From: Scolanthus callimorphus
Lineage: Eukaryota; Cnidaria; Anthozoa; Actiniaria; Edwardsiidae
Reading direction: 5' to 3'
NCBI GenBank assembly: GCA_033964015.1
Contig: JAWWUD010000053.1
Location: 186,001 to 250,000, forward strand
Length of the DNA stretch: 64,000 nucleotides
Each line of letters starts with the position of its first letter. Position 1 is the first letter of the stretch. Under the pieces are notes generated by a model, which saw only the letters and a program-made list of their open reading frames with translations, did no database searches and was not told the origin of the DNA. The position numbers and the translations under genes were made by a program. Shown one piece after another: positions 11,268-23,023 of this stretch.

Positions 11268-12803
11268 ATATTAAGAGCAAGTTTCTGTAAATATCACCCA
11301 AGCCGGGAAGAGTCGAAAAAATCAAAATTTCCCAAACTTTCCTTAAACATAGTCTATGATGAGGTGTCTTCGGCGCTGAAAGAATTTTTTGATTTAATTT
11401 AAATGTCAGTGACAAAACCCGGATTTTTCATTTTTTGCCCAAAAAGGGGTGAAAACCTGGTAATTTTTGCCCCAATTTAACGTCTCCCTACAGAACAATC
11501 GCAAGTATTTATCAAAATACCAAGTTATTTTCTGAAAAGTACATCATATGTGCGTTCGTTTTAACTTCTTTGCACAAACATCCGCTACACGTACAATATT
11601 TTCTGTATTTTTAAATATTTTTGAAAAAGTGCACGTTTTGGAAATGTAAAAAATAACTATATTTGCGACCGAATATCGCCCATGTTGGGACGTGTTTGAA
11701 CATAAGAAAGATATCATAGAAAAGGGCATTCATTCCCCTTCCTGAAAATACAAAAACATTTTTGCGCAATTAAAATGGCGAGTTTCTGCAAATCCTTCAA
11801 GGCGACGCTCTAACCGCCTAAATTAACATGGGATTTCTATGTATATGCAGAATATTTTATTTTTACCACGCAATACGTTGTAAATGTTTGACGAAAAATA
11901 ACTAAAGTAGCTATTAAATACATTGAATTATAGCAAAACATATTTTATTGTCACATTTTGCTAATTTTACAGCATTTTAGTGATGTTTGTACAAGGGAGG
12001 GAGGGGGAGGGCCACCCCCTCTGAGGTTTACTTGCGATATTTTCGACAGGCTTTAGAATTAGGACACCAAATTTTCAGTAGCTGTTGATGTTTCCATCGC
12101 ACAATATTTATTGGGAAATTATCATTTCGTTACCATGGTAACGAGTTAGTGCGTCATCATATGTTCAGGTTAGAGCTATGTTCGGCAATTTCTTTCTCCT
12201 TTGGCTTTCAACCAAATTTTTAGGGTTTAAGACTTACGTCCTATAGCAATAAGTTACGGAGGTTTCAAATCAATTTCGATCATGCCATCCTTAACAAATA
12301 TTGACGGGAATGAGAACCCTTATTTGCATAAAATTTGCCTTTTTTGTGCATATATTTGCCAGCCTTTGTGCTGATTTTGTGGAAAGCTGGTCAAATATGT
12401 AAGGCATTCTAAGTAGTCTACTAAAAGGGTTTCAGTTTGTTTCAGTTTTTGTCATCATATGTTCAGGTTAGAGCTATGTTCGGCAATTTCTTTCTCCTTT
12501 GGCTTTCAATCAAAATTTTTAGGGTTTAAGACTTACGTCCTATAGCAATAAGTTACGGAGGTTTCAAATCAATTTCGATCATGCCATCCTTAACAAATCT
12601 TGACGGGAATGAGAACCCTTATCTGCATAAAATTTGCCTTTTTTGTGCATATATTTGCCAGCCTTTGTGCTGATTTTGTGGAAAGGTCAAATATGTAAGG
12701 CATTCTAAGTAGTCTACTAAAAGGGTTTCAGTTTGTTTGCAACATAATCAAAATACAGGGAAACAACGGTGAGTTCTATTTTGCTGATTCAGCACTTTTG
12801 GCT
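11268..12803 (+). repeat. Left arm of foldback element
   Basis: Inverted, diverged match to 14284-15512. It is longer because it contains an extra tandem copy of a 298-bp segment (12153-12740). Open frames here are mirrored in the other arm and look incidental. Confidence 0.7.
12153..12740 (+). repeat. 298-bp tandem duplication
   Basis: GTCATCATATGTTCAGGTTA starts at 12153 and again at 12451. The two copies are nearly identical, so the duplication is much younger than the arms. Confidence 0.85.
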
Positions 12804-13139
12804 AATAAACGTTTCACTGGTTGGCAATGACTACCGCAAACCAAACAACAATATATCTAGTAAATATAGCTTCAATTAATTTTAGCTTAGAAAAATAAAT
12901 AAATACACGGATATTTTCAATTTGTAAAAGAAAGTGTAAGCCGTACTCACTTGGCTTAAAGGCAGACACGCCCCCGGCATTAACTGTGTCAGCGGATTAT
13001 GCGCCAAGCAGATATTAAATTTGCATTTTCGACTTTGAAGAAAACATGTTTGACTCTATTTGTGAAGATAAAATTCGCCTCTCCGCGCGGCCATGTGATG
13101 TCCTCTATGTATTATCAAAGTGGAAACAATTTGGTTCAT

Positions 13140-13450
13140 CCCTCATCAATTTGGATGACGTCATACCACTTGACCACGCAGTTGCACCCCCATTGCCACT
13201 TAGACATTTTCGCCAAAGTTTGGTTGTCTGAGGCTCATCCCTCCCTAAGATATAAACCGTTTCTCGTTTGATGACGTCATCTATGATGTCATAACACGTG
13301 ACAACGCAATTCCACCCCCCTTGTCACTTAGATAATTTCACCCAAGTTCTGTTGTATGAGGTTCATCCCTTCCCAATACATATACACTTTCTCGTTTAAT
13401 GGCGTCATCGATTACGTCATACCCCGTGACCATGCTGTTGTACCCCCCTT
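13140..13450. repeat. Decayed 128-bp-family units
   Basis: GATGACGTCAT... followed by CACTTGACC or CACGTGACA/C, CACCCCC and AAGTTTGGTTGT recur at about 128-bp spacing. These are the landmarks of the arrays at 1065-2088 and 60600-60870, but with many substitutions. Confidence 0.65.
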
Positions 13451-13536
13451 GCCATGGGAAGGTTCATCCCTTCCCATTGGTGGGTTGCCTGTGTGATCCC
13501 GGACGAGCGCACAAACCGGAAGTCCATGACAAAACA

Positions 13537-13770
13537 GATCGATGCCAATCTCGTTCCCAGAGCCTACTCTGCTGTTGTTGTTTGTCGTAGGCACTGACGG
13601 CAGACAATCGTAGCCAATTCTGATTGGCCGATATTCCCGCCCGCTATTTTGAAATTTGCCTAACGAACAAAGACGGTCACCATATATGGAAAACCGGATA
13701 CATCCGATTTCGTCTGCGTCCCGAGTAAGCATGACCGAGAGGCTCTGGGAACGAGATTGAGGTCGATGCA
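13537..13770. mobile_element. MITE with AATCTCGTTCCCAGAGCCT ends
   Basis: A 19-bp inverted repeat (13552-13570, and its complement near 13741-13759) is flanked by TCGATGC on both sides, a plausible 7-9 bp target duplication. It sits in the loop of the large foldback element. No coding capacity. Confidence 0.6.
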
Positions 13771-14283
13771 TATACACTTTTGTTTTCTTTCTTCTTTTTC
13801 TGCATGTAGCTATGGGGCTCTGTTGGAGCTCCGCTAGAATTAAATTTCAAGTTTGAAGAAAATGTGTTTTTCTTCTTCTTTGAAAATTGAAGGAAATTTT
13901 TTAAGGTGATAAAGAAATGAAGGTGATATTTTTACCGTGGATAAGAAAGTGGAGATATACATAGGCATTTCGTAGCGCCTAACAATGTATGGACTGTTTT
14001 ATTTGTCAAAATAGTTTGATATATTTTTCGTTTGCATCAATTCAAACGACATTGTTTTCAACGAACAAAGAATGATTAACAAACAGAGATGGAGAAACCC
14101 TCACGCTAAAATATATTTAAACACGTATCTATAAATCGTTAAGCCAAACAAAAGCATTTCATTGAAGTTCATTTTTACTATATTTTTTTCAAATTGCTGC
14201 TAAGTATTATATTAATGTTTAGTCCATTTCCAGTAAAAGTAATTAAAAAAATACAGAAAAACAGGCTTAATAGTTTATTTTTT

Positions 14284-15512
14284 AGCCAATAAGTGCTGAA
14301 TCAGCAAAACTGAATATTGAGTTTTTTTCTTCCTTGATTTTCATTACGCTGCAACCAAATCGAAACCTTTTTAGTGGACAACTTAGAGTTCCTTACCTTA
14401 CCTACTTGACCAACTTTCCACAGACTCAGCACAAAGGGTGGCAAATATATTCACAAAAATGTCGACTTTTATGCAAATTAAGGGTTATCTATCCCGTCAA
14501 GGTATCTTGTCTGCAAAACCTCCGTAACCTATTGCTAGGAAGTAAGTATTGAACCTGATAATAGTATTGGACATCTTCATCGAAAGCCTGCGCGGACAAA
14601 GAAATTGCTGAACATTTTTTGATGTTATACCTCGTTACCAAGGTAACAAAGTGACACCTTCCCAACAAACGTTGTGCAGTGGAAACACCACAGCTACTGA
14701 AAATTTGATGTCCTAATTCTAAACCCTCTCGAAAATATCACTAGCCAGTAAACCTCAGAGGGGGTGGCCTCCCCTCTCCCCTCCCTTGTACAAACATCAC
14801 TAAAATGCTGTAAAATTAGTCAAACGTGACAATGAGATATGTTTTGCTATAATTCAATGTATTTAGTAGCTACTTTAGTTATTTTTCGTGAAAATGTACA
14901 AGGTATTGCGTGGTATAGACAAAATATTCTATATATACCTGGAAAATCTATCTTATTTTAGGCGATTAGGCCGTCATCTTTAAGGGTTTGCAGAAGCTCG
15001 CCATTTTAATTGCACAAAAATGTTTTTATATTTCCTGAAAGGAGAATGAATGCCCTTTTCTATGATACCTTTCTTATGTTCGAACTCGTCCCAACATGGG
15101 TGATATTCGGTCGCAAATATGGTTATTTTTCTACATTTCGAAAACGTGCACTTTTTCAAAAATATTAAAAACACAGAAAATATTGTATGTGTAACGGATG
15201 TTTGTCTAAAGAAGTTAAAACGAACGCACATATGATGTACTTTTCAGAAAATAACTTGGTATTTTGATAAATACTTGCGATTTTTCTGCAGGGAGACGTT
15301 AAATTGGGGCAAACATTACCAGGTTTTCACCCCTTTTTGGGCAAAAAATGAAAAATCCGGGTTTTGTCACCGACATTTAAATTAAATCAAAAAATTCTTT
15401 CAGCGCCGAAGACACCTCATCATAGACTATGTTTAAGGAAAGTTTGGGAAATTTTGATTTTTTCGACTCTTCCCGACTTGGTTGATATTTACAGAAACTC
15501 GCTCTTAAAATG
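14284..15512 (-). repeat. Right arm of foldback element
   Basis: Inverted match to the left arm without the 298-bp duplication. Homology fades at about 15512, where the left arm continues with unrelated sequence. Confidence 0.7.
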
Positions 15513-15570
15513 TGCTCTCATGGAAGCTGAATTCAAAAAACTAAAATGCAGCACCAGCTGACAATTTCAG

Positions 15571-15638
15571 ATAATATAGGAGAAATGTTACTCCGAATGA
15601 AACTGTCATTATTCGGAGTAACATTTCTCCTATATTAT
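15571..15638. repeat. Perfect 28-bp palindromic hairpin
   Basis: 15571-15598 is the exact reverse complement of 15611-15638, with a 12-base loop. It lies between the foldback element and the Polinton. Confidence 0.9.
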
Positions 15639-16036
15639 CAAAAAACGAAAAAGAACAACTTTTAGAGAGTTCATTGCACTTTGTATTCATCTTTCTGTTT
15701 ACATTCCATCAGGTGAAACAAAAAAGTTATTTGAAGCCAAAAATAGGCATGAATTTGAAGCCGAATGGCTAAATGCGATTTCCACAATATTCACCATTTC
15801 AACATTGCCGAAAGACTTGGTGGTTACTGCAAAAGCTAGTCATATTTGGTATCAAAATCTTCCTCTCTCCTTCCTCTGTCGAGTCCGCCATTTTGCAAAT
15901 CTCTGTGAGGCTCGAGAGGTCTTCTGGGAAGTTCTAAAAATAGTTGTCAATCGATCCTTTTGATTAGGGCCCAGTCTCCCCATTTAAGCGCGCGTCCTTC
16001 GGGAAAAGCCGTCACAAAACGTGCTGTCGATTTCGG
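15639..16036. other. Left flank of the Polinton; boundary not located
   Basis: No gene is supported. I searched by eye for an inverted match to the region beyond 37684 and found none, so the element's terminal repeat is either lost or outside the recognisable part. Confidence 0.4.
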
Positions 16037-19000
16037 GTGCATTTGTGCCAAGCGTGGTACCTTGAAGATGGCCATTGGACGACCACACGACCACACCATT
16101 ACCATTTTATCACTAAAATAAAAGGTCTCCTGGGAAGAAACAACTTCTGTATCAAATGTAACAAGGGCTACTCAAATCCAGCCACGCACAAATGCATTAT
16201 CCGATGTCGTGCTTGTGGTGAAGAGAACTGTTCTCCCCCGAGTCCACCAGAAGATGATGATGGTACCAAACGATGGAACTGGCAACATTGTACCGACTGT
16301 AACCGTTACTTCCGTACCCATCAATGTTTTGAAAACCATCGTCGCGTGAAAAAGCATGGTCCTGCAAATAATCAAAAGGAATGGTCGCAGTGTCAAAAGA
16401 TACACAAGTGTGAAGAATGTCTTACGAGGGTGGATGTCTTAGACAAGAAACGGCAAGGCAAGCCTCACAAGTGTGGTGAATACGTGTGTCACGTCTGCAA
16501 AAAAGATGGTCGACAAGGATCACTTATGTTATGTTCCCGTAGGAGCAGCAGCAGTGACCGGACGGAAGAAGAAGAACGAGGAGGAGGATCAATTGCGGCT
16601 CATCATCTTTGATTTTGAGGCTCAAGCCATGGGTACGCAACATCGGGTCAATTTTGTTGGTGTCTAGAAACTGTGTGAGAACTGTCGTGATCTTCCCTTG
16701 GACTCACATCCTAGTTGTGACACGTGCGGATTGCGTAAACGTGGTTTCCAAGGGGAACAAGCTCTGGACGAGTTTTGTCAATGGTTGTTTGGTGGAAGCA
16801 ATGCAGATACACGTGTTTGGCACACAACTTTAAAGGGTATGATTCCTATTCTATCTTGGAGTACTTGTTGAAGAATGCATTCAAGCCTACTGTTGTTTTT
16901 AATGGAGGAAAGATCATGATGCTCGGACTCCCAGATCTCAAGATCAGTATGAAGTGCACGTTGAATTATCTCCAGATGGCATTGCGTCAACAAAGCTATG
17001 GGATTTGATCAAGAGGTTCGCAAAGGCGACTTTCCACATTTCTTCAACACCCCAGAGAACCAAACGTACGTGGGACCTATGCCTGATCTCAAGTATTATG
17101 GCATTGAAAACACGACGAAGAAAGATGCTAATGCGTTAAGCACGTGGTACGAGAACGAAGTCGCACGTGTGGCCGTGTTTAATTTACAAGAAGAACTGGC
17201 GTCTTATTGTCATCAAGACGTTGAAGTGCTGAAGAAAGCTGTGTTGGCCTTTGACAAGCTTACCATGGCAACGGGTGACGTCCATCCGTTTCACACGTCG
17301 GTTACCATTGCATCGTTATGCAGTCTTATTTTGCGCACCAAAAAGGCCAACACCGTTGCTGTGATTCCTGCTCAAGGATACCGTGGACGCGACGTGCACT
17401 CGCTCAAAGCATTGCAGTGGCTCGAGTACAGGCACATCATTGATGAAGTGCACATTCGTCACGCTGGCACGAGCGAAGGGGAATTCAAGGTGGGACGGTA
17501 CAAGGTCGTCGGGTATGCAGAGAGTACTCATACCGTGTACCAATACCATGGATGTCTCTATCACGGATGTCCCAAGTGCTACACGGAGGACACGAGGAAT
17601 TCTTTCACTGGCATTACTATGGGTGATCTCTACCATGACACGTGCAACGTGCGCACCTTTAGTGTGGGAATGTGAGTTTGATCGTGAACTGACAGCAACT
17701 CCTAGAATACAAGCGATGGTCGGTGACGTGGAGAAGTGCAAGCCCTTGGAACCCCGGGAGAGTTTCTTTGGTGGACGTACCAATGCGATCCGTTTACGAT
17801 GCGAAGCCAAGGATGACGAGCAACTCCACTATTACGATTTCACGTCGTTGTACCCGTACGTGAATGTCACGTGTGAGTACCCTGTGGGACATCCAGAAGT
17901 TCTGGTGAACGACGAGATCCAACAAGACCTGCACCTGTATCGCGGATTGATGAAAGTACGTGTCCTTCCACCCAAGGATGTTTACTTCCCAGTGCTTCCC
18001 GTACGCATCAACGACAAGCTGATGTTTCCCTTGTGTTACACCTGTGCTCAAGAAGAGAACCAAGATCATCCATGCACGCACACCGAAGAAGAACGCGCTT
18101 TTACCGGGACGTGGACGCACGTGGAACTGTTCAAAGCTCTGGAGAAAGGGTATAAAGTGGTGAAAGTGTATGAGGTGTGGCACTGGGCTCAATGGGAACG
18201 CTTGTTCGAAGAGTACACCAAGACGTTTCTCAAGTACAAGCAAGAAGCTTCAGGATGGCCAAGTTGGTGCGAGACGGAAGAAGACAATGTCGGTACGTGG
18301 AACAGTACGAAGAACATCAAGGCATTCGATTGGATCGTGAGCGTATCGAGAAGAATCCAGGTCTTCGCTCTGTCGCTAAAATGTTCCTGAATTGCATGTG
18401 GGTGAAATTTGGCGAGCAATCGAATCGGAGACGTACCGAGTACGTGGAAAGTCCAGAAAAGTACTTCGATCTGATGACGGATAAAAGCATCGAAGTGAGT
18501 GATGTGTTGATCGTGAACGAGGAAATGGTCCAGATTCACTACAAGATGGCAGAGAAGTTTCTGAAGACGAAAGCACACACCAACGTTGTCTTTGCTGCTT
18601 ACACCACAGCGTATGCACGTCTCAAGTTGTATGACGTCATGGATTGTTTGGGGGACCGATGTTTTACCACGATACGGACAGTGTCATCTTTACGTGGCGT
18701 CCTGGTCAATGGAAACCACCACTTGGCGATTACTTGGGAGAACTGACCAGCGAACTCGATCCAGAAGAACACATCGTGCACTATGTCGCCACAGGACCCA
18801 AGAGTAATGGGTACAAGACCAACCTCGGTAAGACCGTGTGCAAAGTCAAAGGACTACGCATGAATTTACGTACCACAGAAACAGTGAATTTGGATAGCAT
18901 GGTGGAACTGTTGGAGGGTCATGGGGATCCTGTGCGCAAGTGACCAATCCCCACACCATTCGACGCAATGTGACGACCCGTACGTTGCATACCGTATCAG

Positions 19001-19083
19001 AAACCAAGTCCTTCAAGGTTGTGTACAACAAACGTGTTCGACGTGGCATGTACACTTACCCTTATGGATATTATGGACTTTGA
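16037..19083 (+). pseudogene. Protein-primed family B DNA polymerase, frameshifted
   Basis: Family B polymerase that would copy the element from a protein primer. Motifs are in the right order but spread over all three frames. They comprise a cysteine-rich zinc-binding region (about 16160-16500), exonuclease I FDFE (near 16610), exonuclease II around GYDSYS (near 16840), exonuclease III YCHQDV (near 17207), polymerase A DFTSLYPYVN (near 17838), polymerase B KMFLNCMWVKFGEQ (near 18378) and polymerase C DTDS (18671-18682). At least six frame changes are needed between 16600 and 18950. The last frame ends at TGA 19081-19083 in a Y/R-rich tail. The N-terminal part expected before the zinc region was not found. 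It cannot make a full enzyme as it stands. Confidence 0.85.
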
Positions 19084-19386
19084 ACTTTGTGAAGCAACCC
19101 TTCGTGTACAACAAACGTGTACCTTTATGGATATTTATGGACTTTAAGACTTTAACACTTTTAATAAGCAGTTTAAATATAAAGTTATGTAATAAAGAAC
19201 TTATCAAACCCAAATAGTGTGATTTTGTCTATAAAGGGGGATGACTAAGCATTGAAATGATCATTTGGTGTTGAACACCGTGAAGGATGGTATGTTTTAA
19301 AGACCGTCCCATACTAACGTGTCGTAACTTATTGAAACGTATACGTTGTATGCTAGCGTGTTGTGGTGGTCGTATTGTGGTAGTTG
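19084..19386. other. Polymerase-integrase spacer
   Basis: Contains a second, partial copy of the polymerase 3' end (GTGTACAACAAACGTGT recurs near 19106, with TTTATGGATATTTATGGACT after it), a local duplication. No other gene is seen. Confidence 0.5.
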
Positions 19387-20224
19387 ATGGCACCCAGGAA
19401 ACCCAAGCAGACCGTAGCAAAGAAGAAGAAGAAGAATATCGAACGTCTACTCCAGCAAGCCTATTACGACCCAAACAATGTTGCTGCTTTGGGCGGTGTT
19501 GCCAAACTGGCAAGGGCTATGCGCTCAAAAGGCATAAAAAAGAGCACAATCTTAGCTTGGATACTGTCTCGACCGTCATATACACTCCATAAACCGTATC
19601 GTCGTCGTTTTCCACGCAATCGTGTGGTCGTCCAAGGTATCGACGAACAATGGCAAGCGGATTTGTGTGACATGCAAGCGTACAGAAACAAAAATAATGG
19701 CTACAACTACATATTAACCGTCATTGACGTGTTAAGCAAGTACGCATGGGCAGAACCCTTGAAGAACAAGACGGGCCTCAGTTTGATCAAAGCGTTTCAG
19801 AAAATATTCAAGGAAGGTCGTGTGCCGGAGAAATTGAAGACGGATGATGGGTCCGAGTTCTTAAATCGAAACTAAATTTCAAGTGGGCGATTTAGTACGT
19901 ATTAGTAAAGTCAAACGCGTGTTTGCAAAAGGGTATTTACCCAACTGGACGGAAGAAGTGTTTACGATTGCCTATCGGATGACGGCACGGGATCCCTATG
20001 CGTATCGACTACGCGAATACGATGGTGCGTTGTTGGAAGGACAATTTTATGAACAAGAATTGCAAAAAGTAAGCATGGATGAACAAAAAGATGTCTTTCG
20101 TATGGACAAAATTGTCAAGAGCCGAGGGAAAGGACGTCAAGAAGAGTATTTGGTCCATTGGCGTGGCTGGCCTGACAAGTACGACAGTTGGATCCTAGCA
20201 AGTCAAGTGCATAAAATCGTGTGA
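19387..20224 (+). pseudogene. Polinton integrase with core deletion, chromodomain retained
   Basis: Retroviral-type (DDE) integrase. The start at 19387 gives MAPRKPKQ with a lysine-rich tract. The first catalytic Asp lies in QWQADLCDM and the second in TDDGSEF. Directly after this the frame stops at 19873-19875 and resumes one frame over at FQVGDLVRISK. The part of the core that should carry the third catalytic residue (Glu) and its flanks, roughly 100 residues in relatives, is missing. The C-terminal chromodomain (YLVHWRGWPDKYDSWI, near 20150-20197) is intact. The loss of the third acidic residue means it cannot catalyse strand transfer. The deletion looks like a single event plus a frameshift. 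Confidence 0.8.
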
Positions 20225-20254
20225 TATACCAACAAAGACATCAGTTGCCTCAGG

Positions 20255-21178
20255 ATGTCTGACCGATCGGACCAAGTGATTACGCTGGCAAGCAATGCTA
20301 TTGAAGATGCCCTTCCCGACAACACCTTTGGGGATTTCACCATACGAACCAAATATCCTGTGGATTTGCGCGAAGGATCATGGGAAATGGCCCTTAACAA
20401 CATTATCTATCCCCACACGTGGAGTTTGCTGCAAAAAGAAGATCTTGACATATGGCTTCTAACCGTTCACATGTTAGACCCTACATCAATATGGACAAAA
20501 TACATGTTACCCAAAGGGAAGTACACCAAGCTGGAAGATATTGTGGCAGGCATAAGAAAAGTGGTTGCGAAATTTAAGAAACATGAGCAACAACGTAGAA
20601 TGCGGCCACGCGAAACCATTCGCAATAGGATTGAATTCAATTACAATTACAAAGAGAACAAGACCACGATCAAATTGGCCTCTGAGATGGCGTTATTACT
20701 ACGTCCACGATTAGCAATGGCTTTGGGATTTGGCTCAGCCGGATCATACGTTGACCTTGAAGTCGGGGAACCCCATGGTCTTGCTGATATATTTGAGGTT
20801 ACTGAGGAATCCAAAGGAAAATGGTACAAGCTTGAATACATCCTTGACGCTGGTGCATTACAGACCTTTACCTCCAGCGTACGTGAACGAGCAGACATAC
20901 ACCCGTTCCAAAGCTTTTACGTGTACACGAACATTGTGGACTCACATATTGTGATGGGAAGTGACGCCAACAATTTATTACGTACCTTTGTTCTTGGAGG
21001 AGAACCTGGATTCCCTGTGGAACGAAACTTTTTCAATCCTTACTACTTGCCACTTCGTACTCAAATCATCAACAAGATCCGTATCCATATAACCGACGAC
21101 ACAGGCGAAACCGTGCCATTTCAAACAGGCGCCGTACAGGTAACACTACATTTGCGTCGTGTACGATTTGCCTATTAG
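20255..21178 (+). CDS. Polinton minor capsid protein (penton type)
   Basis: An intact 307-residue frame from ATG 20255. The N-terminal WEMALNNIIYPHTW stretch and the C-terminal part (ANNLLRTFVLGG, then INKIRIHITDDTGETVPF, then VQVTLHLRR) match the pattern of Polinton minor capsid proteins. These are single-jelly-roll pentons at particle vertices. It sits in the expected place between integrase and major capsid genes. No frameshift or internal stop is seen, unlike both neighbours. Confidence 0.75.
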   Translation: MSDRSDQVITLASNAIEDALPDNTFGDFTIRTKYPVDLREGSWEMALNNIIYPHTWSLLQKEDLDIWLLTVHMLDPTSIWTKYMLPKGKYTKLEDIVAGIRKVVAKFKKHEQQRRMRPRETIRNRIEFNYNYKENKTTIKLASEMALLLRPRLAMALGFGSAGSYVDLEVGEPHGLADIFEVTEESKGKWYKLEYILDAGALQTFTSSVRERADIHPFQSFYVYTNIVDSHIVMGSDANNLLRTFVLGGEPGFPVERNFFNPYYLPLRTQIINKIRIHITDDTGETVPFQTGAVQVTLHLRRVRFAY

Positions 21179-21181
21179 AAG

Positions 21182-21568
21182 ATGGTGTGGTACAACGATC
21201 TCTTGATGAACATTGCTCGTGGTGCATTAGGGTCTCAAAAGGGAAAAGGAGTGTTTCGTGGACGCCCTGTGCCACAACAAGGATATGGACCATTCCGTGG
21301 GTATCCTGTGCCATAACAAGGTAATGGACCATTCCGTGGGTATCCTGTGCCAGAACAATAAGGTTATGGTATAGGTGGTGTAGGAGGTGTATTACGTTCA
21401 CTAGGAAGAGACGCTATTCCTCACATACTTCCTAGTTTTAAAGACTACCTACGTAAACGTAAACCACAAGTGTGTGGTGCTCGTCAACCCCTGAAACGTC
21501 GTCGTCGTCAACCTAAGCCTGTCATGGCTAAACGTCGTCGTCGTCATACCAAGGACATTTTCGATTGA
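21182..21568 (+). pseudogene. Small basic Polinton protein with two in-frame stops
   Basis: A 129-codon frame starting MVWYNDLL is interrupted by TAA twice, both times at the end of a repeated GPFRGYPVP motif. The N-terminal half has a QGYGPFRGYPVP repeat. The C-terminal third is strongly basic (KRRRRQPKP, AKRRRRHTK) and ends at TGA 21566-21568. The position between minor and major capsid genes and the basic tail suggest a virion core or membrane-interacting protein like small adenoviral core proteins, by analogy only. The start follows the minor capsid stop within four bases. Confidence 0.55.
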
Positions 21569-21649
21569 GGAGTTATAAAAGACTTGGACATTCATGCCTT
21601 CTAATCAGTTGGACATCACCTCAACTACTGTCAAGAGCTCCTCGTCAAC

Positions 21650-23023
21650 ATGAGTGTTCATTCTGCTTCGCTTGCTGCTGCCAATCCAGGCATGGACTTG
21701 TTTACGGTACCACCAACAGATGTGGCTGTGACATCAGGCCGATACGTTGAGTATTCACCCAGACAAAGGGGCCAAGTATTATCAGTTCATCATTCGTAGG
21801 GGTCCTACAATGATTGATTTGAAAAAGACTCATTTCCGTGTCGTGGCCAAGATCACCAAAGCTGATGGTGAAGCAATTAAAGCAACCATTAAAGTGGGAC
21901 CTGTCAACAACTTTCTTCATTCGATGATCCAACAAGTAACTGTGAAATTGAACGATCAAGCCGTCACCTTGCAAACCGACACGTATGCGTATCGTGCCTT
22001 CATCGAGACGTTGTTGAATTATCCTAAAGAAGCTCAAGAATCGTATCTGGAATGTGCCATGTGGAAAAAAGACAGTGGCTCCATGGACCAAGTTAGTCAT
22101 GCAGCTACAGGCGCTGCTAAGAATCCTGGACTCACGGCACGTGCAGCTCGTACTAAAACAGGCGCGAAAGTGTGCATGGAAGGTCCCTTGTTTTGTGATC
22201 TCTTTCACTCAGGACGCTACTTTCTGGACAACACCGAGATGAAAATCAAGTTTGATATGCATGATACGGCCTTCTGTCTGATGTCGGAGTTAGGTAACGA
22301 AAAGATCGTCATCGAGGACTTTATCTTACGCATGTATCACGTGACTCCAGCCCCTAACGTCAAGTTAAACCATCGTGAACTCATGACAGGATCGAATGCA
22401 CGTACAGCCAAGTACCCTGTGACGTCAGCCATTGTGAAGATCAGGCAAATTGGTACTGGATCCATGACCCATTATGAAGGAGACTTGTTCCAGGGGCTCG
22501 TTCCTAAACGTATGATTTTAGGGATGGTAGAGAATGCTGCCTACAATGGCGACAAAGGGAAGAATCCATTCAATTTCCAAAAGTTTGATTTGTCTACCAT
22601 CAAAGTAACCGTGGATGGACAAGAGACCCCCTATGGAACACTGTCTACCGCTGATGACAAGGATATAGATTTGTACCACATGTTGTTCGATAACGTGTGT
22701 GGTACCTACCGCGGACAAGGACTCAACCTTACGGTCGACGAGTTCAAGGCTGGTTATGCATTGTTTGCCTACGACTTTACACCAGCAGGCAATGCCTCGT
22801 CAGGGTACTTCCAACCTCAATATAAAGGCAACGTTGACCTGTACCTGACATTGGGAGTGCCACCGATCAGGTGAACACCATTGTCATCTACGGCGAGTTC
22901 AACAAGACCATCGAAGTGGACCAATTAGGTCAGGTGATTTACGACATTCAAGGATCAGTTAGAACTGCTAGTACACAACGATTCAAAGTTAAATCCAGTG
23001 TTTGGTGGCGTGTTTCCATCTGA
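21650..23023 (+). pseudogene. Polinton major capsid protein, two frameshifts
   Basis: Structural protein of the double-jelly-roll type. ATG 21650 opens the N-terminus in one frame. Near 21760 the frame shifts and stays open to 22874 (about 375 codons), containing motifs such as IKFDMHDTAFCLM, EDFILRMYHVTPAPNVKLNH and LFAYDFTPAG. After the apparent stop at 22872-22874 the C-terminal strand (VNTIVIYGEF...VIYDIQG) continues in the first frame, which stays open to 23023 and overlaps the protease start. Two single-base indels explain this. The rest is well preserved, so inactivation is recent. Confidence 0.75.

Larger units (their letters stand above)
11268..15512. mobile_element. Large foldback element
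   Basis: Two long arms in opposite orientation (11268-12803 and 14284-15512) enclose a loop of about 1.5 kb. Landmarks pair up: CTGATTCAGCACTT near 12785 with AGTGCTGAATCAG near 14291; GGGGGTGGCC stretches near 12012 and 14760; CGTTACCATGGTAACG near 12128 with CGTTACCAAGGTAACA near 14630. No transposase is recognisable. The loop holds a decayed copy of the 128-bp family and a MITE. Confidence 0.7.

Noticed and set aside
15513..16036. Left terminal inverted repeat of the Polinton
   Set aside because: No inverted match to 37685-38340 could be seen.
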